A stretch of DNA of 11,600 nucleotides from Acidimicrobiia bacterium (GCA_022824605.1 JAJDZO010000330.1:1-11600); one strand, 5' to 3'; numbered from the stretch's first letter, positions 1 through 7,028 are shown. The notes: generated by a model from the letters alone, not told the origin. Numbers and translations: made by a program.

Positions 1-747
1 CGGCTGCGTTACGGGCTGGGTGCGGCCGAATGGACGGTGAGGCGTTTCGGCATGGATCCGCCCGGCTGGCGTCCCCTCACCAACACTGTCGAGGCGGTGC
101 GGGCAGTGCGCCGCCTCACCGCCGGCGAGGAGCTCGACTTCGTGCCTTCCACGTTCTCGGTGGTGCCGGGCTTGCGCCTCGACCGGCCGCCGCAGCAGCC
201 GGTGCCGGTGGACGTGGGCGCGGTCAGCCGCCGGATGATGGAGGTGTCGGGCGAGTTCGCCGACGGTGTTCAGCTCGGTGCCATCACCAGCGTGGGCTAC
301 ACCCGCTGGGCCCGCGACCGCCTCGCCGCCGGAGCGGCGCGAAGCGGGCGCAGCATCGACGATCTGTTGCTGAGCGCCAACGTCCTCACCAGCGTCGGCC
401 CCGATCGCAGGCAGGCTCGCAACGCGGTGAAGCAGGTGCTGGCCTACTACCTGGCCCGTGTTGAGGGGGTGGTGGTCGATGAGGCCGGCGCAGATCCTGA
501 GGCGGTGGCCGCGGTGCGGGCCGCGGTCGCCGAGGGCGGTGAGCAGGCCGGGGCGGAGGTGATCAGCGACAGCCTGGTGGACACGTTCGCGGTGGCCGGC
601 ACGCCCGATGACGTGATCGAGGGGTTGGAGCCCTTCGCCGACGCAGGCCTCGACTTGCCACTGGCCTGGTACACGTTCGGACCCGACCGCGACGCCGGGA
701 TCCGCCTGCTGGCCGAGCAGATCCGTCCCCACATCGTCGAGTCGTGA
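1..747 (+). CDS. LLM-class flavin-dependent oxidoreductase, C-terminal part (5' end outside window)
   Basis: The reading frame is open from base 1 and ends at TGA 745-747, so about 248 residues of the C-terminal part are visible. I see the luciferase-like (bacterial luciferase / methylenetetrahydromethanopterin reductase) pattern: a segment on growing proline-rich loops, then PVPVDVGAVSRRMMEVSGEFADGV, the usual strand plus helix plus 'aDGv' turn, followed by a GYTRWARDRLAAGAARSGRS helix and a C-terminal 'GTPDDVIEGLEPFADAGLD' barrel strand and helix typical of the family. These enzymes use FMN or F420 on diverse substrates; the visible part does not decide cofactor or substrate. An internal GTG at 37 is not a believable start because homology-like sequence continues upstream. 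The sulfurtransferase gene follows after 59 bp, but with its own promoter-like signal, so no functional link is implied. Confidence 0.85.
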   Translation, partial: RLRYGLGAAEWTVRRFGMDPPGWRPLTNTVEAVRAVRRLTAGEELDFVPSTFSVVPGLRLDRPPQQPVPVDVGAVSRRMMEVSGEFADGVQLGAITSVGYTRWARDRLAAGAARSGRSIDDLLLSANVLTSVGPDRRQARNAVKQVLAYYLARVEGVVVDEAGADPEAVAAVRAAVAEGGEQAGAEVISDSLVDTFAVAGTPDDVIEGLEPFADAGLDLPLAWYTFGPDRDAGIRLLAEQIRPHIVES

Positions 748-770
748 TCGCCGGTCTCCGGTGACCGACC

Positions 771-800
771 GTGACCCGGCACGCGGCGTCTGGCAAGCTT
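771..800 (+). promoter_or_regulatory. Candidate promoter of the sulfurtransferase gene (leaderless start)
   Basis: A -35-like GTGACC (771-776) and -10-like AAGCTT (795-800) are 18 bp apart, and the ATG at 807 begins only 6 nt after the -10. There is no purine-rich Shine-Dalgarno in the gap. The same geometry recurs before other genes here, which supports leaderless transcription. Each hexamer is a poor match by itself. Confidence 0.35.
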
Positions 801-806
801 GAACCC

Positions 807-1640
807 ATGAGTGAAGGACCGCTCGTATCCACGCAGTGGCTGGCCGAGCACCTCGACGACCCTTCCGTGCGGGCGGTGGACTGCCGCTGGTACCTGCGCC
901 CGTTCGATACCCGCAACGGCGACGACGAGTACGCCAAGGCCCACATACCCGGCGCGGTCCATGCCCGCTGGGACACCGACCTGGCCGACCCGGACCGGCC
1001 CGACCTTTGGATGCTGGCTCCCCCGGACCGCTTCGCCGACGCGATGGCGTCTCGCGGCATCGGCGATGACACCTTCGTGGTGACCTACGACGACCTGCAT
1101 GTGACCGTGGCGGCCCGGCTGTGGTGGGCGTTGAGGGTGTACGGCCACCGCTCCGTGGCCGTGCTCAACGGAGGCATCAACAAGTGGCTGACCGAGGGTC
1201 GCCCCACCGACGATGAGGTGCCCCACTATCCGCGGGCGCAGTTCACCCCCCGCTACGACCCGAGCCTCTACGCCACCCGCGGCGACGTGATGGCGGCGTT
1301 GGGCACACCGACACGCCTTGTGGACGGACGCATGGCCGGCGCCCGCGAGGCCGACGGCGGTGCCATCCCCGGCAGCATCACCGCGCCCGGCATCGAGTTC
1401 GTGGCGGCCGACGGCACCTGGCCCCGCCCCGACGAGGCCCGCCGCCGCCTGACCGCAGCTGGTGCGTGCACCCCGGAGCCCACCATCGCCTACTGCCGTG
1501 GCGGGGTCGGGGCCTGCGGCACCGCGCTGGCCTACGCCATCGCCGGCTACGACGATGTGGCCGTGTACGACGGTTCCTGGACCGAGTGGATCACCGACCC
1601 GGATGCGCCCAGGACCGTGGACGCCGCGCCCCAGCACTAG
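807..1640 (+). CDS. sseA: Two-domain sulfurtransferase (thiosulfate/3-mercaptopyruvate type)
   Basis: 277 residues, the usual length for bacterial SseA-type enzymes, which move sulfane sulfur from thiosulfate or 3-mercaptopyruvate to cyanide or another thiol acceptor in the cytoplasm. The N-terminal rhodanese domain (about 1-125) has VSTQWLAEHL, the 'AHIPGAVHARWDTDLAD' CH2A-like motif and VVTYDD...AARLWWALRVYGH...VLNGG, and lacks a catalytic Cys. The C-terminal domain carries the active-site loop CRGGVGA with Cys230. Arg at +1 resembles thiosulfate sulfurtransferases (bovine CRKGVT), while mercaptopyruvate enzymes have CGSGVT; Gly at +2 and at +5 fits neither exactly, so donor preference is open. 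I chose ATG 807 rather than in-frame GTG 771, because the family motif begins directly after it and a -10-like hexamer occupies the stretch between. The final residues are encoded by the first unit of a 20-bp tandem repeat. Confidence 0.9.
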   Translation: MSEGPLVSTQWLAEHLDDPSVRAVDCRWYLRPFDTRNGDDEYAKAHIPGAVHARWDTDLADPDRPDLWMLAPPDRFADAMASRGIGDDTFVVTYDDLHVTVAARLWWALRVYGHRSVAVLNGGINKWLTEGRPTDDEVPHYPRAQFTPRYDPSLYATRGDVMAALGTPTRLVDGRMAGAREADGGAIPGSITAPGIEFVAADGTWPRPDEARRRLTAAGACTPEPTIAYCRGGVGACGTALAYAIAGYDDVAVYDGSWTEWITDPDAPRTVDAAPQH

Positions 1641-1699
1641 ACGGCGCGCCCCGGCATTAGACGGCGCGCCCCGGCACTAGACGCCACGCGCAGCACTAG
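1621..1699 (+). repeat. 20-bp tandem repeat spanning the sulfurtransferase stop codon
   Basis: Four units lie head to tail: 1621-1640, 1641-1660, 1661-1680 and a shorter 19-bp unit 1681-1699. The consensus is ACGGCGCGCCCCGGCACTAG; units 2 and 3 differ at one base (cattag/cactag). Units 2 and 3 contain the palindrome GGCGCGCC. Every unit ends in a TAG, and the TAG of unit 1 (1638-1640) is the stop of the upstream gene. A partial fifth start (ACACCGCCG) follows at 1700. Confidence 0.85.
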
Positions 1700-1725
1700 A
1701 CACCGCCGAAGCATCGGTTTCATGG

Positions 1726-1742
1726 CAGCGGCATCGCCGCTG
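1726..1742. terminator. Small GC-rich hairpin, weak terminator candidate
   Basis: CAGCGGC (1726-1732) and GCCGCTG (1736-1742) form a perfect 7-bp stem around an ATC loop. It lies about 85 bp after the sulfurtransferase stop. No T-tract follows directly, so intrinsic termination is only a possibility. Confidence 0.3.
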
Positions 1743-1763
1743 GGGTCGGACAGCACGACATTT

Positions 1764-1904
1764 CTAAGAGGCCGAGCGAATTGGCGAGCGAACGCGCTCC
1801 ATACGGCGAGGCCGTGGCCCGAGCGGCCCGTGAGCGGAGCGAACAAGAGCGGGCGTCACCCCGTCACGATGCGACGGGTCTGCACCTATCCGCGCTGCTT
1901 CTGA
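1764..1904 (+). repeat. Interspersed repeat element, copy A
   Basis: About 141 bp starting CTAAGAGGCCGAGCGAAT and ending CGCTGCTTCTGAG. It aligns end to end with the copies at 5806-5948 (inverted) and 11437-11578. The central part (GCGCTCCATAC to AACAAGAGCGGG) is the best conserved; this copy has one base fewer in the run after CCATAC and diverges after AGCGGG, so it looks older than copies B and C. With the tandem repeat it fills most of the 285-bp gap between the sulfurtransferase and glpD; I see no gene there. Confidence 0.85.
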
Positions 1905-1913
1905 GTCGCAGGG

Positions 1914-1919
1914 CAGAAT
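1914..1919 (+). promoter_or_regulatory. Candidate -10 element of the glycerol operon
   Basis: CAGAAT ends 6 nt before the GTG start at 1926, and no Shine-Dalgarno is present, as expected for a leaderless transcript. I find no convincing -35 at 16-18 bp upstream. It lies just outside the end of repeat copy A. Confidence 0.3.
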
Positions 1920-1925
1920 GGGCCG

Positions 1926-3503
1926 GTGACACGACGCAATGGCGCGTTCCACGCAACCGCGGCCCGGGACAAGAGCCTGGAGCGGCTGACCGGGCAGGAT
2001 CACGACGCGCTGATCGTGGGCGGAGGCATCAACGGCGCCATCTCGGCTTTGGCGCTGGCCACCCACGGGTTGCGGGTGGCGCTCATCGACTCCGAGGACT
2101 TCGCTTCGGGTGTGAGCCAGGAGTCCTCCAACCTCATCTGGGGAGGCTTCAAGTACCTGCAGTCCTACGACGTGGGTCTGGTGGCCGGTCTGTGCCGCTC
2201 CCGCAACCTGCTGGCCCGCTCGTACTCCAGCCGGATCCGGGAGGTGCGTTTCGTGGCTGCATTGGGGGCCACGTCGCCGTACTCGCCTGCCTATGCGGCT
2301 CTCGGCGCGCACGCCTACTGGGCCTTGGGACGATTCGCCACCGACCGTCCCCGGTTCCTGTCGTCGAGTTCTGTGGCGGAGGCCGAACCCGCCATCGACC
2401 CCGACGATGTGCAGGGCGCCGTCGAGTACTCCGACTACCTGCTGGCCGACAACGACGCCCGATTCGTGCTGCAACTCCTGCTCGATGCCATCGACAACGG
2501 AGCGGTCGCCGTGTCGAGAGCGCGCCTCGACGGCGCGGAGCGGGCCCGCTCAGGCTGGCGGGCCACCGTCACCGACCAGTTGACGGGCGAGCAGCACCCG
2601 GTCGATGCCGCGGTGATGGTGAACGCGGCCGGCCCTCGGGCCACCGAACTCGCCGCGCTCACCGGCACCACCCTCAGCCAGGCACTGTGCTACTCGAAGG
2701 GCGCCCACATCGTGGTGCCCCAGGTGACCGACTCGGGGCGGGTGCTGGCCTTCTTCGACGACGACCAGCGGCTCTTCTACGTGATTCCGATGGGCCACCG
2801 CTCGCTGATCGGCACCACCGACACCCGCGTCGAGGAGGCGGAGGCTTCGATCACCCACGACGACCGGGACTTCCTGCTCGAACAGGCCAACGCCCGGCTC
2901 CGGCTGCCCCGGCCGCTCGGCACAGACGATGTGATCGCCTACCGCTGCGGCGTGCGTGCCCTCGTGATCGACGCCGACACCGACACCGACCGAGACTGGA
3001 CCGAGTTGTCGCGCCGCCACGCAGTGGAGGCCGATGAGCAGAGGGGGACCGTCTCCATACTCGGGGGCAAGCTCAGCGACTGTCTCAATGTGGGCGAGGA
3101 GGTGGTGGAGGCGGTGCGCCGGTGCGGCCTCGAACCGGCTGCCTTGAGCCGACACTGGTTCGGTGAGCCCTTCGAGGCCGTGCGAGCCCGCTTCGACCGC
3201 AGCGCGGCGCGCGTCGGCATCGACGATGCGGCCGCGGCGCGGCTGTGGCGCCGTCACGGTCGCCGGGCGCTGGAGGTGGCCGACGTGGTCGGCGAGTCCC
3301 GTGAGTTGGGTGAGCCTCTGAGCGATCGTGTCGAGTGCTGCGCGGCCGAGGTGATGGTGATGGCGCGCCACGAGCACGTCTTGACCATGGACGACTTCCT
3401 GAGGCGCCGTACCATGCTGGCGATGCTGGAGACGGCCGAGACGCTGCGCCGCGATCCGGGCGTGGAGCGGGCCGAGAGCCTCCTGTTCTCATCAGCGCCA
3501 TGA
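1926..3503 (+). CDS. glpD: FAD-dependent glycerol-3-phosphate dehydrogenase (GlpD family, divergent active-site loop)
   Basis: 525 residues, normal for GlpD, which oxidises sn-glycerol 3-phosphate to dihydroxyacetone phosphate at the inner face of the membrane and passes electrons to quinone. The FAD Rossmann motif is VGGGINGA (31-38). NAAGP, the 'IPMGHRSLIGTTDT' segment, GVRAL (Arg344), SRRH (Arg363) and GGKLSD (Lys382) follow in GlpD order. By my recollection of E. coli GlpD, these Arg/Lys positions correspond to substrate-phosphate ligands. The usual LIHGGLRYLE loop reads LIWGGFKYLQ (Trp72, Lys76, Tyr77): His is replaced by Trp and Arg by Lys. The C-terminal domain (about 400-525) is present, including the 'ARHEHVLTMDDFLRRRT' segment typical of GlpD. 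Its stop overlaps the glpK start (ATGA at 3500), so the two are co-translated. The start is GTG behind a -10-like hexamer. Another substrate is possible, but the adjacent GlpK argues for glycerol 3-phosphate. Confidence 0.88.
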   Translation: MTRRNGAFHATAARDKSLERLTGQDHDALIVGGGINGAISALALATHGLRVALIDSEDFASGVSQESSNLIWGGFKYLQSYDVGLVAGLCRSRNLLARSYSSRIREVRFVAALGATSPYSPAYAALGAHAYWALGRFATDRPRFLSSSSVAEAEPAIDPDDVQGAVEYSDYLLADNDARFVLQLLLDAIDNGAVAVSRARLDGAERARSGWRATVTDQLTGEQHPVDAAVMVNAAGPRATELAALTGTTLSQALCYSKGAHIVVPQVTDSGRVLAFFDDDQRLFYVIPMGHRSLIGTTDTRVEEAEASITHDDRDFLLEQANARLRLPRPLGTDDVIAYRCGVRALVIDADTDTDRDWTELSRRHAVEADEQRGTVSILGGKLSDCLNVGEEVVEAVRRCGLEPAALSRHWFGEPFEAVRARFDRSAARVGIDDAAAARLWRRHGRRALEVADVVGESRELGEPLSDRVECCAAEVMVMARHEHVLTMDDFLRRRTMLAMLETAETLRRDPGVERAESLLFSSAP

Positions 3504-4984
3504 CCGTCGTTCTGGCCATCGATGCGGGCACCACCAGCGTGCGGACCATCGCATTCGACGAGTCCGGCCGCATCGTCGCGTCGGCCCAGCGTGAGTTCAC
3601 CCAGCACTTCCCGATGCCCGGTCGGGTCGAGCACGACGCGTCGGAGATCTGGGCGGCGGTGCAGTCGACGCTGGCCGAGGTGGCCGGCGCACTGGCCGAG
3701 CCTCCGGCAGCCATCGGAGTGACCAACCAGCGCGAGACGGTGGTGGCCTGGAACCGCCGCAGCGGCGAGCCGGTGCATCGGGCCATCGTGTGGCAGGACC
3801 GCCGCACCGCGCCGCGGTGTGCAGAGTTGGAGCGTGAGGGGGCGCTGCCGCTGGTGCGTGAGCGCACCGGGCTGGTGCTCGACCCCTACTTCTCGGCCTC
3901 GAAGATGCAGTGGATGCTCGACGAGGGCGGTGTGGAGCCCGGAGGCGACCTTGCCTTCGGGACGGTCGACAGCTGGATCGTGTGGAACCTCACCGGCGGC
4001 GAGGTCCACGCCACCGACGCCACCAACGCCGGCCGAACCATGCTCTACGACATCGGTGCGCTGCGCTGGGACCCGGAGCTGTGCGCGATGTTCGGCGTGC
4101 CCATCGAAGCGCTGCCGGAGGTGCGAGCCTCCAGCGGCAGCTTCGGTGTCACCGGGCCGGGCGCGGCCTGCGGGGCACAGATACCGATCTCGGGGGTGGC
4201 CGGCGACCAGCACGCCGCCCTGTTCGGTCAGGCCGCCTTCTCGCCGGGCGACGCCAAGAACACCTACGGCACCGGCTCGTTCGTGTTGATGAACGCGGGC
4301 ACGGAACTCCCGGCACCGGCCGACGGCCTGCTCACCACGCTCGCCTGGATGCTCGACACACCTGAGGGTCCGGTGGCGACGTATGCGTTGGAGGGTGCCG
4401 TCTTCGCCACCGGAGCGGCGATCCAGTGGCTCCGCGACGGGCTCGGCATCATCGCGGACGCAGCCGAGATCGAGGCACTGGCACAGCAGTGCGACTCCAC
4501 TGGCGGCGTGTATCTGGTTCCGGCCTTCGCCGGGCTGGGCAGCCCCCACTGGGATCCGTACGCGCGGGGCGCCATCGTCGGGCTCACGAGGGGCACCGGA
4601 CGAGCGGAGATCGCTCGGGCGGCGGTGGAGGCCATGGTGTATCAGACCCGCGACGTGGTGGAGGCCATGGAGGCCGCCACCGGCACCCGCGTCCGCAGCC
4701 TGAGAGTGGACGGGGGCGCGTCGGTGATGGACTCCATGCTGCGACTCCAGGCCGACCAGCTCGGCGCGGTCGTCCAGCGTCCCAGGCTCCAGGAGGCCAC
4801 CGCGCTCGGCGCCGCCTACCTCGCCGGGCTGGCGGCGGGGGTATGGCCGTCGCTGGAGGCGGTAGCCGGGCACTGGGAACTCGACTTCGAGGCAGTGCCC
4901 GCCCCGGCGAGAGCCGCCGCCGACGCCGCCTATGCGGACTGGCAGCGCGCCGTGGAGCGCGCCAAGCACTGGGCGAGCGACTGA
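3500..4984 (+). CDS. glpK: Glycerol kinase
   Basis: 494 residues, the family norm. It phosphorylates glycerol with ATP to glycerol 3-phosphate, the substrate of the upstream enzyme. The FGGY N-lobe starts IDAGTTSVRTIAFD (ATP-binding). The glycerol-specific signatures follow in order: HFPMPGRVEHDASEIW, NQRETVVAW, AIVWQDRRT, DPYFSASK, GTVDSWIVWNLTGG, TDATNAGRT, GDQHAALFGQ, NTYGTGSF and YALEGAVFATGAAIQWLRD, then VPAFAGLGSPHWDPYARG. Residues Arg78, Glu79, Tyr130, Asp236, Gln237 and Phe261 match the known glycerol-contact set of the E. coli enzyme, with Asp236 the catalytic base, so the glycerol assignment within the FGGY kinases is strong. The start is the ATG overlapping the glpD stop; the longer in-frame extension upstream merely overlaps glpD coding. 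No glycerol facilitator gene is nearby. Confidence 0.96.
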   Translation: MTVVLAIDAGTTSVRTIAFDESGRIVASAQREFTQHFPMPGRVEHDASEIWAAVQSTLAEVAGALAEPPAAIGVTNQRETVVAWNRRSGEPVHRAIVWQDRRTAPRCAELEREGALPLVRERTGLVLDPYFSASKMQWMLDEGGVEPGGDLAFGTVDSWIVWNLTGGEVHATDATNAGRTMLYDIGALRWDPELCAMFGVPIEALPEVRASSGSFGVTGPGAACGAQIPISGVAGDQHAALFGQAAFSPGDAKNTYGTGSFVLMNAGTELPAPADGLLTTLAWMLDTPEGPVATYALEGAVFATGAAIQWLRDGLGIIADAAEIEALAQQCDSTGGVYLVPAFAGLGSPHWDPYARGAIVGLTRGTGRAEIARAAVEAMVYQTRDVVEAMEAATGTRVRSLRVDGGASVMDSMLRLQADQLGAVVQRPRLQEATALGAAYLAGLAAGVWPSLEAVAGHWELDFEAVPAPARAAADAAYADWQRAVERAKHWASD

Positions 4985-4986
4985 AC

Positions 4987-5016
4987 CGGTGCCAGTGGAT
5001 GACGGTGCCAGTGGAT
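4987..5016 (+). repeat. 16-bp tandem duplication at the SDR start
   Basis: CGGTGCCAGTGGAT occurs at 4987-5000 and again at 5003-5016, a period of 16 bp. The first proposed start codon (ATG 4999) is formed at the junction. The period is not a multiple of three, so it would shift the frame if gained or lost inside a gene; here it affects only the N-terminus upstream of the conserved fold. Confidence 0.75.
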
Positions 5017-5754
5017 AGCAGCCAGGCTGCGCAGCCGTCGGGGATGCGCCGGGTGGCGGTGGTGACCGGCGCGGCCGGCGCCATCGGCTCGGCGGTGGTC
5101 AGGCGCCTCAGCCGCGACGGCGACACCGTGGTCGGCCTCGACGTCTCGTCGGAGACCCCCGCGGGCGCAGCCGACAGCATCGCCTGCGACATCTCCGACG
5201 CCGAATCGGTGGCCGCAGCCTTTGCGACGATCCGCGACCGCCACGGCGATCCCACCGTGCTGGTCAACAACGCAGGCGTCACCGGCTCGGGCGGCGTGGA
5301 GGACGAGAGCCCCGACGACTGGCGCCGCATCCTCGACGTGAACCTCACCGGCGCCTACCTGTGCACCCGCGAGGTGATCGCCGGGATGCGATCCGCCGCC
5401 GCAGGCCGGATCGTCAACGTCGCCTCGGTCAACGGCCGCTTCGGCGGATCGCCGCTGTCGGGCCCGGCCTACGCAGCCAGCAAGGGCGGGTTGATCACCC
5501 TCACCCGCTTCTTGGCCCTGCAACACGCGGCCGAGGGCATCACCGTCAACGCGGTGGCGCCCGGACCCCACGACACGCCCATGTGGCAGGCCCTCGATCC
5601 CGCATGGCGCGAGCGCATCCTGGCCACCGTCCCCGGCGACGCCCCGGGCCACCCCGACGACTTGGCCGCCACCGTGCAGTTCCTGTGCGGACCTCACGCC
5701 GGCTACATCACCGGCGCCACCCTCGACATCAACGGCGGCCAGTGGATGGGCTGA
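4999..5754 (+). CDS. Classical short-chain dehydrogenase/reductase (SDR)
   Basis: 251 residues, the classical SDR length. The Rossmann glycine motif TGAAGAIG is at 23-30, an Asp ends strand beta-2 (GLDVSSE), which usually signals NAD(H) preference, then CDISD, VNNAG, the catalytic Asn in LDVNLTGAY, Ser143 (NVASVNG), Tyr158 and Lys162 (YAASK), and NAVAPGPHDTPM near the C-terminus. The Ser-to-Tyr gap is two residues longer than in E. coli FabG. The substrate cannot be read from sequence; its place 14 bp after glpK suggests a polyol, sugar or triose-like substrate, but FabG-like activity is not excluded. ATG 4999 is in a 16-bp duplication; ATG 5044 (MRRVAVVTG) is an equally good start and would give a more typical N-terminus. 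The TGA stop at 5752-5754 lies inside an interspersed-repeat end. Confidence 0.88.
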   Translation: MTVPVDSSQAAQPSGMRRVAVVTGAAGAIGSAVVRRLSRDGDTVVGLDVSSETPAGAADSIACDISDAESVAAAFATIRDRHGDPTVLVNNAGVTGSGGVEDESPDDWRRILDVNLTGAYLCTREVIAGMRSAAAGRIVNVASVNGRFGGSPLSGPAYAASKGGLITLTRFLALQHAAEGITVNAVAPGPHDTPMWQALDPAWRERILATVPGDAPGHPDDLAATVQFLCGPHAGYITGATLDINGGQWMG

Positions 5755-5767
5755 GAGGCCGAGCGAG
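5751..5767 (+). repeat. Solitary terminus of the interspersed repeat
   Basis: CTGAGAGGCCGAGCGAG matches the first 16 bases of copy C (11437-11452) exactly, and the match extends two G bases into the preceding codon in both places. Beyond it the sequence diverges. It contains the SDR stop codon. The 38 bp to copy B hold nothing that I recognise. Confidence 0.7.
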
Positions 5768-5805
5768 CAGCCGGACGGACGGCCTGACGCCGAGGATCGA
5801 GCCGT

Positions 5806-5948
5806 CTGAGAGGGCGCGCGGATAGTTGCGGGTTCGTTGCGTCGGGGCGGGGTGTTTCCCGCTCTTGTTCGCTGCGCTCACGGGCCGCTCGGGCCACGGC
5901 CTCGCCCGTATGGAGCGCGCTCGCCCGCGTATTCGCTCGGCCTCTGAG
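5806..5948 (-). repeat. Interspersed repeat element, copy B (inverted)
   Basis: About 143 bp. Its reverse complement is identical to copy C over 75 bases (5850-5924 versus 11461-11535). The two ends are imperfect inverted repeats: CTGAGAGGGCGCGCGGATAG at 5806-5825 matches the complement of 5929-5948 at 15 of 20 positions. It sits between the glycerol operon and the lacI-type gene and, with the solitary end, fills most of that 238-bp gap. I see no gene in it. Confidence 0.9.
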
Positions 5949-5978
5949 GCGCCGCATCCCAAACCGCCGAAGCACCAC

Positions 5979-5984
5979 TAGGTT
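5979..5984 (+). promoter_or_regulatory. Candidate -10 element of the LacI-family gene
   Basis: TAGGTT fits TAnnnT and ends 8 nt before the GTG start at 5993, so the transcript would begin at or next to the start codon. No Shine-Dalgarno and no clear -35 are visible. Confidence 0.4.
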
Positions 5985-5992
5985 CGAGCATC

Positions 5993-7003
5993 GTGTCGAG
6001 ACGACGGGCGACCATCAAGGACATTGCCCGGGTGACGGGCGTGTCGGTGGCCACCGTCAGCCGCGCGCTGCGCGATCTGCCCAACGTAGCCCCGGCGACG
6101 CGCTCCAAGGTGGTGGCCGCCGCCGCCGAACTCCAGTACGAGGCCCACCCCCACGCGGCGCGCCTCGCGTCGGGCCGAACCTGGACCATCGGGGTGGTGG
6201 CCCCGCAGTTCGGAACATGGTTCCCGTTCCGGGCATTGGGCGGCATCAACTCGGTGTTCGCCCGATCCGGCTACGACGTGCTCATCTCGATGATGGCCGC
6301 GCCGGGCGACCGTCGGCGCTTCCTGGCCGACGCCCGCTCGTTCTGTCGCCGAGTCGACGGCCTGGTTGTGATCGACACCTTCGTCAGCGCGGAGGGGTAC
6401 TCCGCCGAAGCCTTCTTCGATCGCCCGGTCGTGGCGGTGGGTGAGCGGCTCGCAGGCGCCTCCTCCATCACCATCGACAACCGGGCCGCGGCCCGCCGAG
6501 CCTGCGAGCACCTCCTCGAGCGGGGCCACGAGCGCATCGGCCTCGTCGAGGGTCCACGCCTGGAGGACCTCCCGACGCCGGTTCCCGAACAGCGTCGCCT
6601 CGGCTACCGGGACGCGCTGCGAACGGCCGGGATTGGGGTGGACCCCGAACTGGTGGTCGACGGCGGATGGACTGCGGCTGGCGGCGCGGCTGCGTTGTGG
6701 AGGCTCCTCGAACACCCCCGGCCACCGACCGCCGTGTTCTGCATGTCCGATGAGATGGCCTTCGGTGTGCTGCGAGCGGCTGCGAAGAGGGGCCTGTCCG
6801 TGCCCGACGACCTGGCGATCGTCGGCTTCGACGACCACGACCTGGCCGAGGCGTTGGGGCTCACCACCATGCGCCAGGCGGTGGACGAGATGGGGGTGCA
6901 GGCCGCCGAGGCCGTGATGGCGATGATCGCAGGCGAGCCGGTGCGCGAAATCACCTGGGAAGTGCCTCTGATGGTGCGGGAGTCCACCTCTTTCGGGGGT
7001 TGA
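5993..7003 (+). CDS. LacI/GalR-family transcriptional regulator
   Basis: 336 residues, full length for the family. Residues 7-27 (ATIKDIARVTGVSVATVSRAL) are the canonical LacI helix-turn-helix, followed by the hinge-helix segment PHAARLASGRTWTIGVV at about 53-68. The remainder is a periplasmic-binding-protein-like sensor: GLVVIDTF, VVAVGERL, ITIDNRAAARRACEHLLERGHERIGLVEG, then PTAVFCMSDEMAFGVLRAAAKRGLSVPDDLAIVGFDD and the C-terminal LTTMRQAVDEMG. It most likely binds a sugar or sugar derivative and represses the transporter gene next door, whose promoter holds a CG-centred LacI-type operator. The effector is not deducible. GTG 5993 is the first start before the HTH and follows a -10-like hexamer. 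The stop codon overlaps the -35 of the next gene. Confidence 0.95.
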   Translation: MSRRRATIKDIARVTGVSVATVSRALRDLPNVAPATRSKVVAAAAELQYEAHPHAARLASGRTWTIGVVAPQFGTWFPFRALGGINSVFARSGYDVLISMMAAPGDRRRFLADARSFCRRVDGLVVIDTFVSAEGYSAEAFFDRPVVAVGERLAGASSITIDNRAAARRACEHLLERGHERIGLVEGPRLEDLPTPVPEQRRLGYRDALRTAGIGVDPELVVDGGWTAAGGAAALWRLLEHPRPPTAVFCMSDEMAFGVLRAAAKRGLSVPDDLAIVGFDDHDLAEALGLTTMRQAVDEMGVQAAEAVMAMIAGEPVREITWEVPLMVRESTSFGG

Positions 7004-7028
7004 TTCAGCCGGGTCGGAGCGCTAGCGT
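7000..7028 (+). promoter_or_regulatory. Promoter of the solute-binding protein gene
   Basis: TTGATT (7000-7005) and TAGCGT (7023-7028) are separated by exactly 17 bp, a good sigma70-type pair. The -35 overlaps the last codons of the regulator gene. Transcription should begin at about 7035. Confidence 0.65.

Noticed and set aside
447..1637. Long minus-strand frame (396 residues) opposite the LLM and sulfurtransferase genes
   Set aside because: It is antisense to two genes with clear family motifs; the translation has no recognisable fold and the composition of a high-GC shadow frame.
1621..1699. CRISPR-like array in the tandem repeat
   Set aside because: The units are contiguous 20-mers without spacers, and no cas genes are present.
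1781..3037. 418-residue plus-strand frame beginning in repeat copy A and overlapping glpD
   Set aside because: Arg/Pro-rich out-of-frame translation of glpD; no motifs, and glpD in the other frame is unambiguous.
3335..3499. Upstream extension of glycerol kinase to GTG 3335
   Set aside because: The extension lies wholly over glpD in another frame; the family N-terminus starts at ATG 3500.
4426..4998. Extension of the SDR frame into glpK
   Set aside because: It is Arg/Gly-rich shadow sequence over glpK; the SDR fold begins after 5044.
5703..5978. Possible small protein genes inside the interspersed repeat
   Set aside because: Short frames with translations such as AARERSEQE appear in different frames of different copies and are interrupted or shifted between copies, so the repeat is not conserved as a protein.
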